A stretch of 64,000 nucleotides of DNA from Nitrobacteraceae bacterium AZCC 2146. Lineage in GTDB: Bacteria > Pseudomonadota > Alphaproteobacteria > Rhizobiales > Xanthobacteraceae. Under the pieces are notes generated by a model. That model was given only the letters and a program-made list of their open reading frames with translations, ran no database searches and had not been told where the DNA came from. Position 1 is the stretch's first letter; each line of letters starts with the position of its first letter. Below are positions 16,857-26,333 of the stretch, one piece after another. Location: assembly GCA_036924855.1 (NCBI GenBank), contig JBAGRP010000001.1, positions 3,100,001 to 3,164,000 on the forward strand, in the 5' to 3' direction. A program made the translations under genes and the position numbers.

Positions 16857-19800
16857 ATGAAACTCACGCGCCTGCGCCTGCACGGATTCAAGTCGTTCGT
16901 TGAGCCCACCGATTTCATGATCGAGCCAGGCCTGACCGGCGTGGTCGGGCCGAACGGCTGCGGCAAGTCGAATCTGGTGGAGGCGCTGCGCTGGGCGATG
17001 GGCGAGACCTCGCACAAGTCGCTGCGCGCGGCCGACATGGACGCCGTGATCTTCGCCGGTTCCGGCAACCGCGCCTCGCGCAACCACGCCGAAGTGGTGA
17101 TGACCATCGACAACACCGACCGCACCGCGCCGTCGGCGGTCAATGATTCCGAAATGCTGGAGATTTCGCGCCGGATCGAGCGCGACGCCGGCTCGCAATA
17201 CCGCATCAACGGCCGCGACGTCCGCGCCCGCGATGTGCAAATTCTCTTTGCCGACGCCGCCACCGGCGCGCGTTCGCCGGCGCTGGTCCATCAGGGCAAG
17301 ATCGGCGAAATCATCCAGGCGAAACCCGAACAGCGCCGCCGCGTGCTGGAAGACGCCGCCGGCGTCGCCGGCCTGCATGCCCGCCGCCACGAGGCCGAAC
17401 TGCGCCTCAAAGCCGCCGAAACCAACCTGACCCGCGTCGAGGATGTGATCGGCCAGCTCTCCGGCCAGATGGAAGGCCTGAAGAAGCAGGCGCGACAAGC
17501 GATCCGCTACCGCGAAATCGCCCAGAAGGTGCGCAAGGCCGAGGCCACGCTGTTCCATTTGCGCTGGCTGCAGGCCCACAGCGACGTCGCCGAAGCCCAG
17601 CAGACCCACGACCTCAACGTCCGCGATCTCGCCGAACGCACCCGCGAGCAGGGCGAATCCGCCCGCATCCAGGCGATCCGCGCCTCCGAACTGCCGGCGC
17701 TGCGCGAGGCCGAAGCCCGCGCCGCCGCTGGCCTGCAGCGCCTCACCAATGCCCGCGAGCTGCTCGACCGCGAGGAAGTCCGCGCCAAGGAACGCGTCGG
17801 CGAACTCGACCGCCGGCTGGCGCAGTTCGAATCCGACGTCGCGCGTGAGCAGAAGCAATCCGAAGATGCCGACGCCGCACTTGTTCGCCTCGACGAAGAA
17901 GACGCGATGCTCAAGGAAGAGATCATGTCGCGCGTCGAGCAGCGCGGCGGCGTCGATGACCGCGTCTCCGAGGCCGAGGCGGTGCTCGCCGCGGCGGAGC
18001 GCACCTTCTCCGAGCTGACCACGGCGCATGCGGACATGACCGCCAAGCGCAACCAGCTGCAGTCCAATGTCCGTACCCATGCCGACCGGCTGGCGCGGCT
18101 CGGCCAGGAAATCGCCAATGTGGAAGCCGAGATCGAACGGCTGACGCAGCAGACCGCCGGCTTCGGCGATGTCGACGAACTCGCCGCCTTGATGGAGACC
18201 GCGCAGGAGATCCTGCTGCAGGCCGAAGGCACCGTGGCGGACGCCGAGTCCGCGCATCTCGCCGCCCGGCAGACGCTGGAGAGCTCGCGCGCGCCGCTCA
18301 ACGAAGCCGACAAGAAGGTGCAGCGGCTGGAGACCGAAGCCCGCACCATCTCGAAAATTCTCAACGGCGAGACCAAGAACCTGTGGCCGCCGATCATCGA
18401 TGGCGTCAGCGTCACCAAGGGCTTTGAAAAGGCGCTCGGCGCCGTGCTCGGCGACGATCTCGATGCCCCCGTCGATCCCTCGGCGCCGATGCGCTGGACC
18501 GATGCCGGCGTACATGCCGACGATCCCGCTTTGCCCGCGGGCGTCGAATCCCTCGCCGATCATGTCAATGCGCCGGCTGAGCTTTCACGCCGCCTGAAGC
18601 AGATCGGCGTCGTCTCCAAGGAACAGGGCGCGGCCTTGGTGTCGCAGCTCAAGACCGGACAGCGGCTGGTGTCGCGCGAAGGCGACGTCTGGCGCTGGGA
18701 TGGCTTTGTCGCCGGCGCCCATGCGCCGACCGGCGCCGCCCGCCGCCTCGCCGAGCGCGCCCGCCTCACCGACATCGAAGCTGACCTCGAACAGGCCCGC
18801 ATCGACGCCGCCTTCAAGCGCGAAGCGCTGGAACAGGCCGAAGCCGCACTGAAGGCCGCCTCAAGTGCCGAAGCCGCTTCCCGCGATGCGCTGCGCAATG
18901 CCCGCCGCGACATCGACCAGGCCCGCGAGCGCCACGCCAATGCCGAGCGCGAGATCAACCGCCATGCCGCGCGCCGCTCGGCGCTGACCGAGGCGCAAAC
19001 GCGCTTGGCCAACGACCGCGCCGAGGCCGAAGCGGCGCATGAGAGCGCCCATGCCGCGCTGGAATATCTGCCTGATAGCGCCGACACCGAAGCCCGTCTC
19101 GCCAGCGTGCGCGGCGAGATCGAGGGCCATCGCCGGATCGCAGCCCAGGTGCGCGCCGAAGCGCAGGCGCTGGCGCGCGAGGCCGAATTGGCCGACCGCC
19201 GCGTGCAGGCGATCATCGCCGAGCGCACCGACTGGCAGAACCGCAAGGCCAGCGCGGCGTCGCAGATCGAGACCGTGGCGGCGCGCGTGACCGAAGTCAC
19301 CGCCGAGCGCGCCGAGCTGGAAGACGCGCCGGCGATCTTCCTGCAGAAGCGCCGCGCGCTGATCAGCGAAGTCGAGAGCGCCGAACAGGCGCGCCAGCTC
19401 GCCGCCGACGCGCTGCAAACGGCCGAAAACGCCATGAAGGAAACCGACCGCGATGCTAAGGCGTCGCTGGAAGCGCTGTCGAGCGCGCGCGAAGCCTGCG
19501 CCCGCGCCGAGGAGCGCATGGAAGGCGGCCGCCGCCGGCTCGAAGACATCGAGCGCGAAATCCGCGACATGCTGGAAGTCGAGCCGGAGGCCGTCGCCGG
19601 TCTCGCCGAGATCAAGCAGGGCGACGAGTTGCCGCCGTTGCCGGAGATCGAGGCCGACCTGGAAAAACTGCGCCGCGACCGCGAGCGGCTCGGCGCCGTC
19701 AACCTGCGCGCCGAGGAAGAGCTCAATGAAGTGGAAGGCTCGCATAACAGCCTCGCCACCGAGCGCGACGACCTGGTCGAAGCCATCAAGAAACTGCGTA

Positions 19801-20321
19801 CCGGCATCCAGAGCCTCAACAAGGAAGCGCGCGAGCGGCTCTTGACCTCGTTCGAGGTGGTCAACGGCCACTTCAAGCGGATGTTTGTCGAACTGTTCGG
19901 CGGCGGCGAAGCCGAGCTGAAGCTGATCGAGAGCGACGATCCCTTGGAAGCCGGCCTCGAGATCATCGCAAAACCGCCCGGCAAGAAGCCGCAGACTTTG
20001 TCGCTGCTGTCCGGCGGTGAGCAGGCGCTGACCGCACTGGCGCTGATCTTCGCGGTGTTCCTCACCAACCCGTCGCCGATCTGCGTACTCGACGAAGTCG
20101 ACGCGCCGCTCGACGACCACAACGTGGAGCGCTTCTGCAATCTGCTGCACGAGATGACCGCGACCACTGAAACCCGCTTCATCACCATCACGCATAATCC
20201 GATCACCATGGCACGGATGAACCGGCTGTTCGGCGTCACCATGGCCGAGCGCGGCGTCTCGCAGCTGGTCTCGGTCGATCTCGAAAACGCAGTGAAGATC
20301 CTCGATCAGCACGTGGCGTAA
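16857..20321 (+). CDS. smc: Chromosome segregation protein SMC
   Basis: SMC forms the ring-shaped condensin ATPase that organises and segregates the chromosome. The 1154-residue protein has the Walker A GPNGCGKSN at residues 31-39, a long coiled coil (about 170-490), the hinge around 500-640 (starting LWPPIIDGVSVTKGFEKALG), a second coiled coil, then the signature LSGGEQALTALALIFAVF and Walker B ICVLDEVDAPLDDHNVERF. Length and order are standard. The ATG at 16857 is chosen because MKLTRLRLHGFKSF is the conserved start; a GTG six bases upstream is also in frame. ScpA/ScpB genes are not in the window. Confidence 0.97.
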   Translation: MKLTRLRLHGFKSFVEPTDFMIEPGLTGVVGPNGCGKSNLVEALRWAMGETSHKSLRAADMDAVIFAGSGNRASRNHAEVVMTIDNTDRTAPSAVNDSEMLEISRRIERDAGSQYRINGRDVRARDVQILFADAATGARSPALVHQGKIGEIIQAKPEQRRRVLEDAAGVAGLHARRHEAELRLKAAETNLTRVEDVIGQLSGQMEGLKKQARQAIRYREIAQKVRKAEATLFHLRWLQAHSDVAEAQQTHDLNVRDLAERTREQGESARIQAIRASELPALREAEARAAAGLQRLTNARELLDREEVRAKERVGELDRRLAQFESDVAREQKQSEDADAALVRLDEEDAMLKEEIMSRVEQRGGVDDRVSEAEAVLAAAERTFSELTTAHADMTAKRNQLQSNVRTHADRLARLGQEIANVEAEIERLTQQTAGFGDVDELAALMETAQEILLQAEGTVADAESAHLAARQTLESSRAPLNEADKKVQRLETEARTISKILNGETKNLWPPIIDGVSVTKGFEKALGAVLGDDLDAPVDPSAPMRWTDAGVHADDPALPAGVESLADHVNAPAELSRRLKQIGVVSKEQGAALVSQLKTGQRLVSREGDVWRWDGFVAGAHAPTGAARRLAERARLTDIEADLEQARIDAAFKREALEQAEAALKAASSAEAASRDALRNARRDIDQARERHANAEREINRHAARRSALTEAQTRLANDRAEAEAAHESAHAALEYLPDSADTEARLASVRGEIEGHRRIAAQVRAEAQALAREAELADRRVQAIIAERTDWQNRKASAASQIETVAARVTEVTAERAELEDAPAIFLQKRRALISEVESAEQARQLAADALQTAENAMKETDRDAKASLEALSSAREACARAEERMEGGRRRLEDIEREIRDMLEVEPEAVAGLAEIKQGDELPPLPEIEADLEKLRRDRERLGAVNLRAEEELNEVEGSHNSLATERDDLVEAIKKLRTGIQSLNKEARERLLTSFEVVNGHFKRMFVELFGGGEAELKLIESDDPLEAGLEIIAKPPGKKPQTLSLLSGGEQALTALALIFAVFLTNPSPICVLDEVDAPLDDHNVERFCNLLHEMTATTETRFITITHNPITMARMNRLFGVTMAERGVSQLVSVDLENAVKILDQHVA

Positions 20322-20324
20322 GCG

Positions 20325-20495
20325 CTTCTTACCCTCCCCTGGAGGGGGAGGGTCGGCGTGCCCGAGCGCAGCGAGGTCGCGCCGGGGTGGGGTGACAGCG
20401 GCAAAGACGGCGCGCAACATCTCACCCCACCCCGCTCATCGCGACGCTGCGCATCGCCGATGAGCGACCCTCCCCCTCCAGGGGAGGGTAAGAAG
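20325..20495. repeat. Large palindromic element with 31-base perfect arms
   Basis: Arms 20325-20355 and 20465-20495 are exact reverse complements over 31 bases (centre tccctggaggggga). Inside, ggggtggggtga and tcaccccacccc form a second stem. The whole element lies between the smc stop and the Rsm22 start and could form one long hairpin, acting as a terminator or as a mobile palindromic element. Confidence 0.85.
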
Positions 20496-20504
20496 GGCCC
20501 AGCC

Positions 20505-21473
20505 ATGACCGCCCCCGACCTCCCCGCCGAACTGACCGCCGCGCTCAATGCAAAGCTGCACGGGCTCTCCCGTACTGATGCGGCCCAACGCTCGGCGTCC
20601 ATCTCGCAGACCTATCGCGGCGGTGGCGGGTCGGCCGTGATCCGCACCGAGGCCGATGCGCTGGCCTATGCGCTGGCGCGGATGCCGGCGACCTATGCGG
20701 CGGTGACGGCGAGCCTCAACGCGTTGCAGGAAGTGCGGCCGGATTTTGCGCCGGCGACGCTGCTCGATTGCGGCGCCGGGCCGGGCACCGCGAGCTGGGC
20801 CTGCGCGGAAGCGTTTGCGTCAATCCATAAATTTACATTGCTCGATTCAAATGCAGCCTTGCGTACGCTGGCGCTCGATCTCGCGGATGACAGCACGCGC
20901 ATCAATGCGATGCGCTACGATCTCGGCGATGCCGCCGCCAAACTCGCCGAGGCGCCATCTTCCGATCTGGTCATCGCCAGCTACGTGATCAACGAGTTGA
21001 ACGATGCCGCGCGAAAAAGACTGGTCGCGCTGATGTGGGCCAAGACAAACGACACGCTCCTCATCGTCGAGCCCGGCACGCCCGCCGGATATCAACGCAT
21101 CCTCGACGCGCGCACCACGCTGATCGCGGATGGCGCGCATGTCATCGCGCCGTGCCCGCACGATGCAGCTTGTCCGCTCGAAAAGCCGGACTGGTGCCAT
21201 TTCACCCAGCGGCTGCAGCGTTCCAAGGTGCATAAACAACTCAAATCCGCAGAACTTCCCTATGAGGACGAAAAATTTATTTACATGGCGCTGTCGCGCG
21301 CGCCGGTGATGCGGCGACCGTCGCGCGTGCTGGCGCAGCCGGTAACGACCAAGGTCGCGGTGACTGCCAAACTCTGCACCAGCGAAGGCGTTATCGCCGC
21401 GATCGCGCCGCGCCGCGACAAGGCGTTGTACGCAAAGTTCCGCAAGCTCGACTGGGGCGATGGAGTCTCCTGA
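20505..21473 (+). CDS. Rsm22-family small-subunit rRNA methyltransferase-like protein
   Basis: The 322-residue protein belongs to the Rsm22 family (PF09243), related to the mitochondrial ribosome assembly factor METTL17. It has the SAM motif LLDCGAGPGTASWA around residues 84-97, the motif-IV-like VIASYVINELND, and a Cys-rich stretch CPHDAACPL...WCHF near residue 210, the region where METTL17 holds an iron-sulfur cluster. The ATG at 20505 follows the palindromic element directly; the open frame continues upstream only through repeat sequence. The target nucleotide is unknown. Confidence 0.87.
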   Translation: MTAPDLPAELTAALNAKLHGLSRTDAAQRSASISQTYRGGGGSAVIRTEADALAYALARMPATYAAVTASLNALQEVRPDFAPATLLDCGAGPGTASWACAEAFASIHKFTLLDSNAALRTLALDLADDSTRINAMRYDLGDAAAKLAEAPSSDLVIASYVINELNDAARKRLVALMWAKTNDTLLIVEPGTPAGYQRILDARTTLIADGAHVIAPCPHDAACPLEKPDWCHFTQRLQRSKVHKQLKSAELPYEDEKFIYMALSRAPVMRRPSRVLAQPVTTKVAVTAKLCTSEGVIAAIAPRRDKALYAKFRKLDWGDGVS

Positions 21474-21482
21474 CCTCTCAGC

Positions 21483-21572
21483 CGTCATTGCGAGAAGCAT
21501 CTTGCGACGAAGCAATCCAGTCTTCACTTGTGGCTCCTGGATTGCCGCGTCGCTTCGCTCCTCGCAATGACG
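21483..21572. repeat. Dispersed palindromic repeat, family A copy 1
   Basis: The 90-base element is bounded by cgtcattgcgag (21483-21494) and ctcgcaatgacg (21561-21572), with internal gcaatccag / ctggattgc. A second copy is at 48848-48931. Confidence 0.8.
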
Positions 21573-21659
21573 TGGAGAGGTCACGGGAATAATCTCAATC
21601 CCATAGCGTTCGTTCTCCTGACGCAACTGCGTCGCCCAATCATCAGGAGTAACGCTGCA

Positions 21660-22040
21660 ATGACCAAAACATTCGCCGCCATCGCGGCTCTGACATTCGT
21701 TCTCGCTTCATCCGCCGCTTCGGCGCAGATGCTGAAGACCGCCGACACCGCCAAGGGCAAGACCTTCGTCGATGCCAAGGGCATGACGCTCTACACTTTC
21801 GACAAGGACACCGCCGGCAAGTCGGCGTGCAACGGCCCCTGCGCGGAAAACTGGCCGGCGCTGCTCGCCGCCGACGATGCCAAGCCGACCGCCGACATGA
21901 CCATCGTGGTACGCGACGACGGCAAGAAGATGTGGGCCTACAAGGGCAAGCCGCTCTACACCTTCAAGAAGGACATGGCCGCCGGCGACACCAATGGCGA
22001 CGGTTTCCTGAACGGCGCCTGGCACATGGCGAAGCCGTAA
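21660..22040 (+). CDS. Exported protein with secreted repeats (COG4315/PF03640)
   Basis: The 126-residue protein starts with a signal peptide (MTKTFAAIAALTFVLASSAASA) and holds two copies of the PF03640 repeat. The first has KTFVDAKGMTLYTFDKD and CNGPCAENWPALLA; the second has YKGKPLYTFKKDMAAGDTNGDGFLNGAWH. Such proteins are periplasmic or surface-exposed and of unknown function; some are induced by stress. An AGGAG site precedes the ATG at 21660 by about 10 bases. A dispersed repeat lies directly upstream. Confidence 0.9.
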   Translation: MTKTFAAIAALTFVLASSAASAQMLKTADTAKGKTFVDAKGMTLYTFDKDTAGKSACNGPCAENWPALLAADDAKPTADMTIVVRDDGKKMWAYKGKPLYTFKKDMAAGDTNGDGFLNGAWHMAKP

Positions 22041-22121
22041 GCTGCTGAGGCGTTGGCGCGATCCGCCGACACCGAGGCCGCAGCGAGCGCGGTGCGCGGC
22101 CCCTCGCCCGGCGCTACGCAC

Positions 22122-22154
22122 CGACCTCTCCCCGCACTGCGCGGGGAGAGGTCG
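22122..22154. repeat. Perfect 14-base hairpin (repeat-type)
   Basis: Arms cgacctctccccgc (22122-22135) and gcggggagaggtcg (22141-22154) are separated by a five-base loop. The same core, acctctccccgc/gcggggagaggt, occurs at 39651-39676, so this is a dispersed repeat, though it may also stop transcription. The surrounding 22041-22249 gap holds no gene. Confidence 0.75.
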
Positions 22155-22249
22155 AAATGCGCGCGCAGCGCGCGTTTCGGGTAGGGGCCGGGCACGATAT
22201 TACTTCGTCCCCGACGTCAGCGGATTGTCGCGCCCATCCGAAAGCATCG

Positions 22250-25200
22250 TCAGAACGAATGCCGCAGCCGCCCGGTGAACTGATGCGCCACGGAGTCGTC
22301 GCCGCCGACGATGGCGTCGTAGCCGAGCGACACCGTGGTCAGCAGGCCGAGCTTGCCGGAGACGCCGGTACCGATCACGCCACGGTCGCGCAGCGCGCTG
22401 CCGGTTGATGTGATGAAGCTGCCGGGCAATGTCACGTCGGCGAAGCTGGCATTGATGCCGCGGACGCCGTCGCTGAATTCATGCAGCCAGGCCAGCCGGA
22501 ATTCCGGCGTCAGCAGGCCGCCGTTGATCTGGTAGTCATAGGCGAAGCGCGCGCCAAGGCTGCTGCGCAGCGACTCCGAGCTGCCCGAAGCAACGTTGAG
22601 CGCTGTGGCGCCGCCGGCTTCCGCAAAGCCATCCACCGACACCCGGGTATATTGCAAGCCGACTTCCGGCGTCACCACCCAGCCGCTGACGCGCAGATCG
22701 GTACCAAGCGTGCCGCGCAGCGCGTAATGCGAACCGTTATTCGACGAGGTATTGATGGTGCCGAGCGCGACGCGTGCATTGTCGTAGTCGCTCCAGCCGT
22801 AGAGGCCGATCATGGTGGCGAACCAGGTCGGCGCCTCATAGGCGGCATAACCGCCGACGGTACGCGTCGAAATCTTGGTGGTGCTGCCGAGCGTGTCGAG
22901 ATCGCCGCGGGTGTAGGCATAGCCGCCGAACACGCCGACCAAAGCGCGCTCGGTGAAGCGCCAGTCGGCACCGGCCACCACATTCGCGGTGGTCGAACGG
23001 GTCGCCGGCGCATCGGGCCGCGCGCCTTCGCGGGCGAAACTGAGGCTGCTGGTGACGAACACGCCGTGATCGGAATCCGGCGCAGCGCGCATGCCTGGCA
23101 ATGCCTTGGTCGGTAGCGCCTTGGTCGGCGCATAGGCCAGCGCGTCATAAGCGCCCTGCTGGCTGTTCAGCCAGTTCGATTCGTTCAGGACATTGACCTG
23201 ATTGGTCGGAAAGCCGGTGATGGCGCTGAGCGAGCGGTCGAGGCCCATGCCGTGTCTGTCGAATGAGCCGCCGTCGAGCATCGCCAGGGCAGCGCTGGCG
23301 CCGCCGAGATCGTTGCCGGTGCCGCCAAAGCGGCTCTGGGTCAGGCGCTGGCCGACCAGCGATGTGGTCTGCGATGCGCTATCGATCGTCATCCGGCCGA
23401 GGCCCTGATAGGCGGCCGGCGACAGCTGCGTCAGGGCCGCGCCAACGTCCGAGGCGCTGGCAACGGAATCGATCAGCGCGAGCGCGGCACTGCTGGCGGC
23501 GACGGTGTTCGAGCCGCCATCGAACACCGAGGCGACGCCGAGCCCGCTGGCCGATGCGAAGGATGAAAACGATTGCGCGGCGCCAGTGACAACTTCGAAC
23601 GAGGTGTAGAGCGTGCCGCCGATGTTGACGGTCTGCCCGGCCTGCAGCGCCGCGCGCTTGGCTTCGGTCAGGCCGACCTTGTTGTAGTTCAGTGTGTCGG
23701 TGCCGACGCCGCCATCGACCAGGCCGGAGATTCGCGAGCCCGTCATGATGTTGACGGTGTCGTTGCCGCCTTCCATGTTCACGGCGCGGCCGTTGTTGCC
23801 GATGATGGTGCCGTAATTGGTGAGGACGTCGGCGCCCTCGCCCATCTGGATCGCCGAGCCGTCGCCGCGGATGAAGCGCGCCGAACCGGTGCCGGTGTAG
23901 GCGACGCCGTTCAGCGTGCCGACCGAATTGGGATCGACCGCGCCCGATCCCAGCAGCACGACCGCGTTGGGATCGGGGATCGCGCCGTTACCGATGATGG
24001 TGCCGCGGTTGACGATGGTGTCGTTATCGGCGGCGGTGCCGGTCTTGTTCTCGAGCCGGATCGCAAAGCCGTTCTGGCCGATGATGGCGCCGCCTACATT
24101 GTTGGTGATGGTGGTCGCGGCGACGCCGCTGCGATCGAGGTTGGTGTCCTTGTTGACGATGATGCCGTAGGTCGCGCCGCTGATGGTGCCGAAATTGGTG
24201 ATGGTACCGCCACCGATCGAAATACCGTCGCTGGTGTTGGCGCGGTTGCCGCTGTCGAAGCCGCCGGCGCCGACGCCTTCGATGATGCCGTAGTTGATGA
24301 TGGTCGCGGCATTGTCGATATCGACGCCGTCGCCATCGCCATTGATCTGCGCCACGCCGTCCGAATTGAAGATGTTGCCGACGCCGGCATAGCCGCCGGT
24401 GATGCGGCCGTAGTTGGTGACAGTGCCCGCGCCGTCGGAACCGACGCCGGAGCCGTTGCGCCCGATGATCGTGCCGCCGGCCGCATTGTTCACGGTGACG
24501 TCAGTATCGGCGGTGATGCCATGCCGCGCGCCCGAGATCAGGCCGCCGGCCCCGTTGTTGACGACGACGCCGATATTGCCGCCGGTGTCGATGCCGTCCG
24601 AGGTACCGTTGGCGCCGCCCGAGGTGTTGGCGCCGAAGCTGCGGATGATGCCGAAATTGTTGATGACCGCGTTGCGGCCGGGCCGCACCGCATCGTCGGT
24701 CAGCGCCTCGATCACGCCAGTAGCGCGGTTGATGATCGTCATGGTGGCGCCGGTGGCCGCCGACATGCCGCGGAAGTCGAGCGCCTGCCCGAGCGCCACG
24801 TAGCCGGTGCCGCCGGCCTGGATCAGGCCGGCATTGTCGATCACGATATCGCCTGACGTCATCGCCAGATTGAAGCGGAACGCATCGTTCTGCGCGGCGC
24901 GCACGACCGCGCCGATATTGTTGAGGAACGTGAAGGTGCGGTTCGCCACCGCGCCTGACGCGTCAATGGTGCGGCCGGTGCTGGTGTTCTCGATGATGCC
25001 CGAGTTGGTGACGACGACACCGGTCGAGGCGCCGTTCCAGATGATCGTCGCGGTGCTGCTGGTCGAACGCAGCGTGGCGCCGGTTTCAACCGTCCCGGTC
25101 TGCGTGCCGCTCAGCGTCTTCGGCACGGTGTCGGTGGTGCCGGCGGGCACGGTGAAAGTCTGCGCCTGCGCGGACAACGGCGCGGCCAGCGCCGCCAGAC

Positions 25201-25252
25201 CCACAAGCATCGCCACCCGGCTCACGCCGCTACGCCAATTCAACATCATCAT
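22250..25252 (-). CDS. Autotransporter (type V secretion)
   Basis: The 1000-residue protein has a signal peptide (VAMLVGLAALAAPLSAQAQ), a Gly/Asn/Thr-rich passenger of about residues 32-560 with repeated INNFGTI/TNYGTI-like beta-helix turns, and a C-terminal autotransporter barrel from about residue 720 to the end, closing in the outer-membrane signature with terminal Phe (GRLRHSF). The barrel folds in the outer membrane and exposes the passenger. The repeated passenger turns suggest an adhesin-like or structural surface protein; no protease motif was recognised. It is monocistronic and divergent from lemA. Confidence 0.92.
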   Translation of the reverse strand: MMMLNWRSGVSRVAMLVGLAALAAPLSAQAQTFTVPAGTTDTVPKTLSGTQTGTVETGATLRSTSSTATIIWNGASTGVVVTNSGIIENTSTGRTIDASGAVANRTFTFLNNIGAVVRAAQNDAFRFNLAMTSGDIVIDNAGLIQAGGTGYVALGQALDFRGMSAATGATMTIINRATGVIEALTDDAVRPGRNAVINNFGIIRSFGANTSGGANGTSDGIDTGGNIGVVVNNGAGGLISGARHGITADTDVTVNNAAGGTIIGRNGSGVGSDGAGTVTNYGRITGGYAGVGNIFNSDGVAQINGDGDGVDIDNAATIINYGIIEGVGAGGFDSGNRANTSDGISIGGGTITNFGTISGATYGIIVNKDTNLDRSGVAATTITNNVGGAIIGQNGFAIRLENKTGTAADNDTIVNRGTIIGNGAIPDPNAVVLLGSGAVDPNSVGTLNGVAYTGTGSARFIRGDGSAIQMGEGADVLTNYGTIIGNNGRAVNMEGGNDTVNIMTGSRISGLVDGGVGTDTLNYNKVGLTEAKRAALQAGQTVNIGGTLYTSFEVVTGAAQSFSSFASASGLGVASVFDGGSNTVAASSAALALIDSVASASDVGAALTQLSPAAYQGLGRMTIDSASQTTSLVGQRLTQSRFGGTGNDLGGASAALAMLDGGSFDRHGMGLDRSLSAITGFPTNQVNVLNESNWLNSQQGAYDALAYAPTKALPTKALPGMRAAPDSDHGVFVTSSLSFAREGARPDAPATRSTTANVVAGADWRFTERALVGVFGGYAYTRGDLDTLGSTTKISTRTVGGYAAYEAPTWFATMIGLYGWSDYDNARVALGTINTSSNNGSHYALRGTLGTDLRVSGWVVTPEVGLQYTRVSVDGFAEAGGATALNVASGSSESLRSSLGARFAYDYQINGGLLTPEFRLAWLHEFSDGVRGINASFADVTLPGSFITSTGSALRDRGVIGTGVSGKLGLLTTVSLGYDAIVGGDDSVAHQFTGRLRHSF

Positions 25253-25600
25253 ACCCCCAGCAAAGAAATTAGGGTTTCATTAAGTTCGCTGGATGACAGC
25301 CGGATGACGAAGAGCGCGCATGGGCCAACCCGCATGGGCGTAGCGACAAACTGCCGCCGGCGGATGCATGGCGGCAACGGCGTCGGAGTAAAGCCCTCTG
25401 CAACTTATCCTTGCGGGGAGCCGGCCGCGGCCCCGCTTGCGCTGAACTTGCACCGACCAACAGAACTAAGCCGCAGCGTCTTTGAACGTATTCCACTCCC
25501 GCGACGACCAACCCTTGCCGCACCCTGCCCCGCGGCCCCTGCCCTGTGATGCCTTATTCGCCTACAGTGCCGGGCTTCGTCATTTCCTGGGAGTTTTCAT
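25253..25600. other. Divergent intergenic region, no gene seen
   Basis: The 348 bases between the autotransporter and lemA hold no convincing coding frame or strong hairpin with T-tract. They must contain the promoters of both divergent units. Short open frames here have no family resemblance. Confidence 0.5.
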
Positions 25601-26161
25601 ATGTCGACCGGCTGGATCGTTCTTGGCGTCATCGTCGTGCTCGTGCTGTTGGCGTTCGCCGCCTATAACCGGCTGGTGGCGCTGAGCCAGCGGGTTAACC
25701 AGTCGTTCGCCGACATCGACGTCCAGCTCAAGCAGCGCCACGATCTGATCCCGAACCTGATCGAGACCGTGAAGGGCTACGCCGCCCATGAGCGCGGCAC
25801 CCTCGACGACGTGGTGAAAGCGCGCAACGCCGCGATGTCGGCGCAGGGCCCGGCGCAGGTCGGCGCCGCCGAAAACCAGCTCTCTGGCGCGCTCGGAAGG
25901 CTGATCGCACTGTCGGAGGCCTATCCGGACCTCAAGGCCAACGCCAATTTCCAGCAGTTGCAGACCGAACTCTCCGATATCGAGAACAAGATCGCCGCCA
26001 GCCGCCGCTTCTTCAACAATGCGGTCCAGGAATACAACACCGGCATCCAGCAGATGCCCGCGGCATTGTTCGCCGGCACCTTCGGCTTCAGCCACAAGGA
26101 TTTCTTCGATCTCGGCGCCACCCGCGCCGACGTCGAGCAGGTGCCGCAGGTCAAGTTCTGA
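25601..26161 (+). CDS. lemA: LemA family protein
   Basis: The 186-residue protein has one N-terminal membrane helix (WIVLGVIVVLVLLAFAAY) and then the long helical LemA domain: YNRLVALSQRVNQSFADIDVQLKQRHDLIPNLIETVKGY, followed by NAAMSAQGPAQ and the region FQQLQTELSDIENKIAASRRFFNNAVQEYNTGI. The domain faces out of the cell. The function is unknown, but lemA is often paired with the M48 protease next to it, as here. Confidence 0.93.
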   Translation: MSTGWIVLGVIVVLVLLAFAAYNRLVALSQRVNQSFADIDVQLKQRHDLIPNLIETVKGYAAHERGTLDDVVKARNAAMSAQGPAQVGAAENQLSGALGRLIALSEAYPDLKANANFQQLQTELSDIENKIAASRRFFNNAVQEYNTGIQQMPAALFAGTFGFSHKDFFDLGATRADVEQVPQVKF

Positions 26162-26167
26162 TCCACC

Positions 26168-26292
26168 GTCATTCCGGGGCGCGAGCAGCGCCAGCTGCGC
26201 GCGAGCCCGGAATCCCGAGATGCTCAACCATCTCTGGATTCCGGGTCTGCACTCCAGCCGGCTTCGCCGACTGAAGCTCATCCCGGAATGAC
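26168..26292. repeat. Dispersed palindromic repeat, family B copy 1
   Basis: A 125-base element begins gtcattccgg and ends ccggaatgac, with internal cccggaatcc / ggattccggg. It lies between lemA and the M48 protease gene. It is nearly identical, at the same length, to the copy at 29096-29220. Confidence 0.9.
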
Positions 26293-26333
26293 AAACGTGG
26301 GACTGATCCGCATAGACGTCCCGGGAGCATTGT

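Noticed and set aside
16215..18563. A 782-codon minus-strand frame across smc and its upstream gap
   Set aside because: Mostly antisense to smc; the portion in the gap has no conserved motif.
23573..24856. A 427-codon plus-strand frame opposite the autotransporter
   Set aside because: Repetitive Ala/Asp/Gly/Val shadow of the passenger repeats; no start signal or family.
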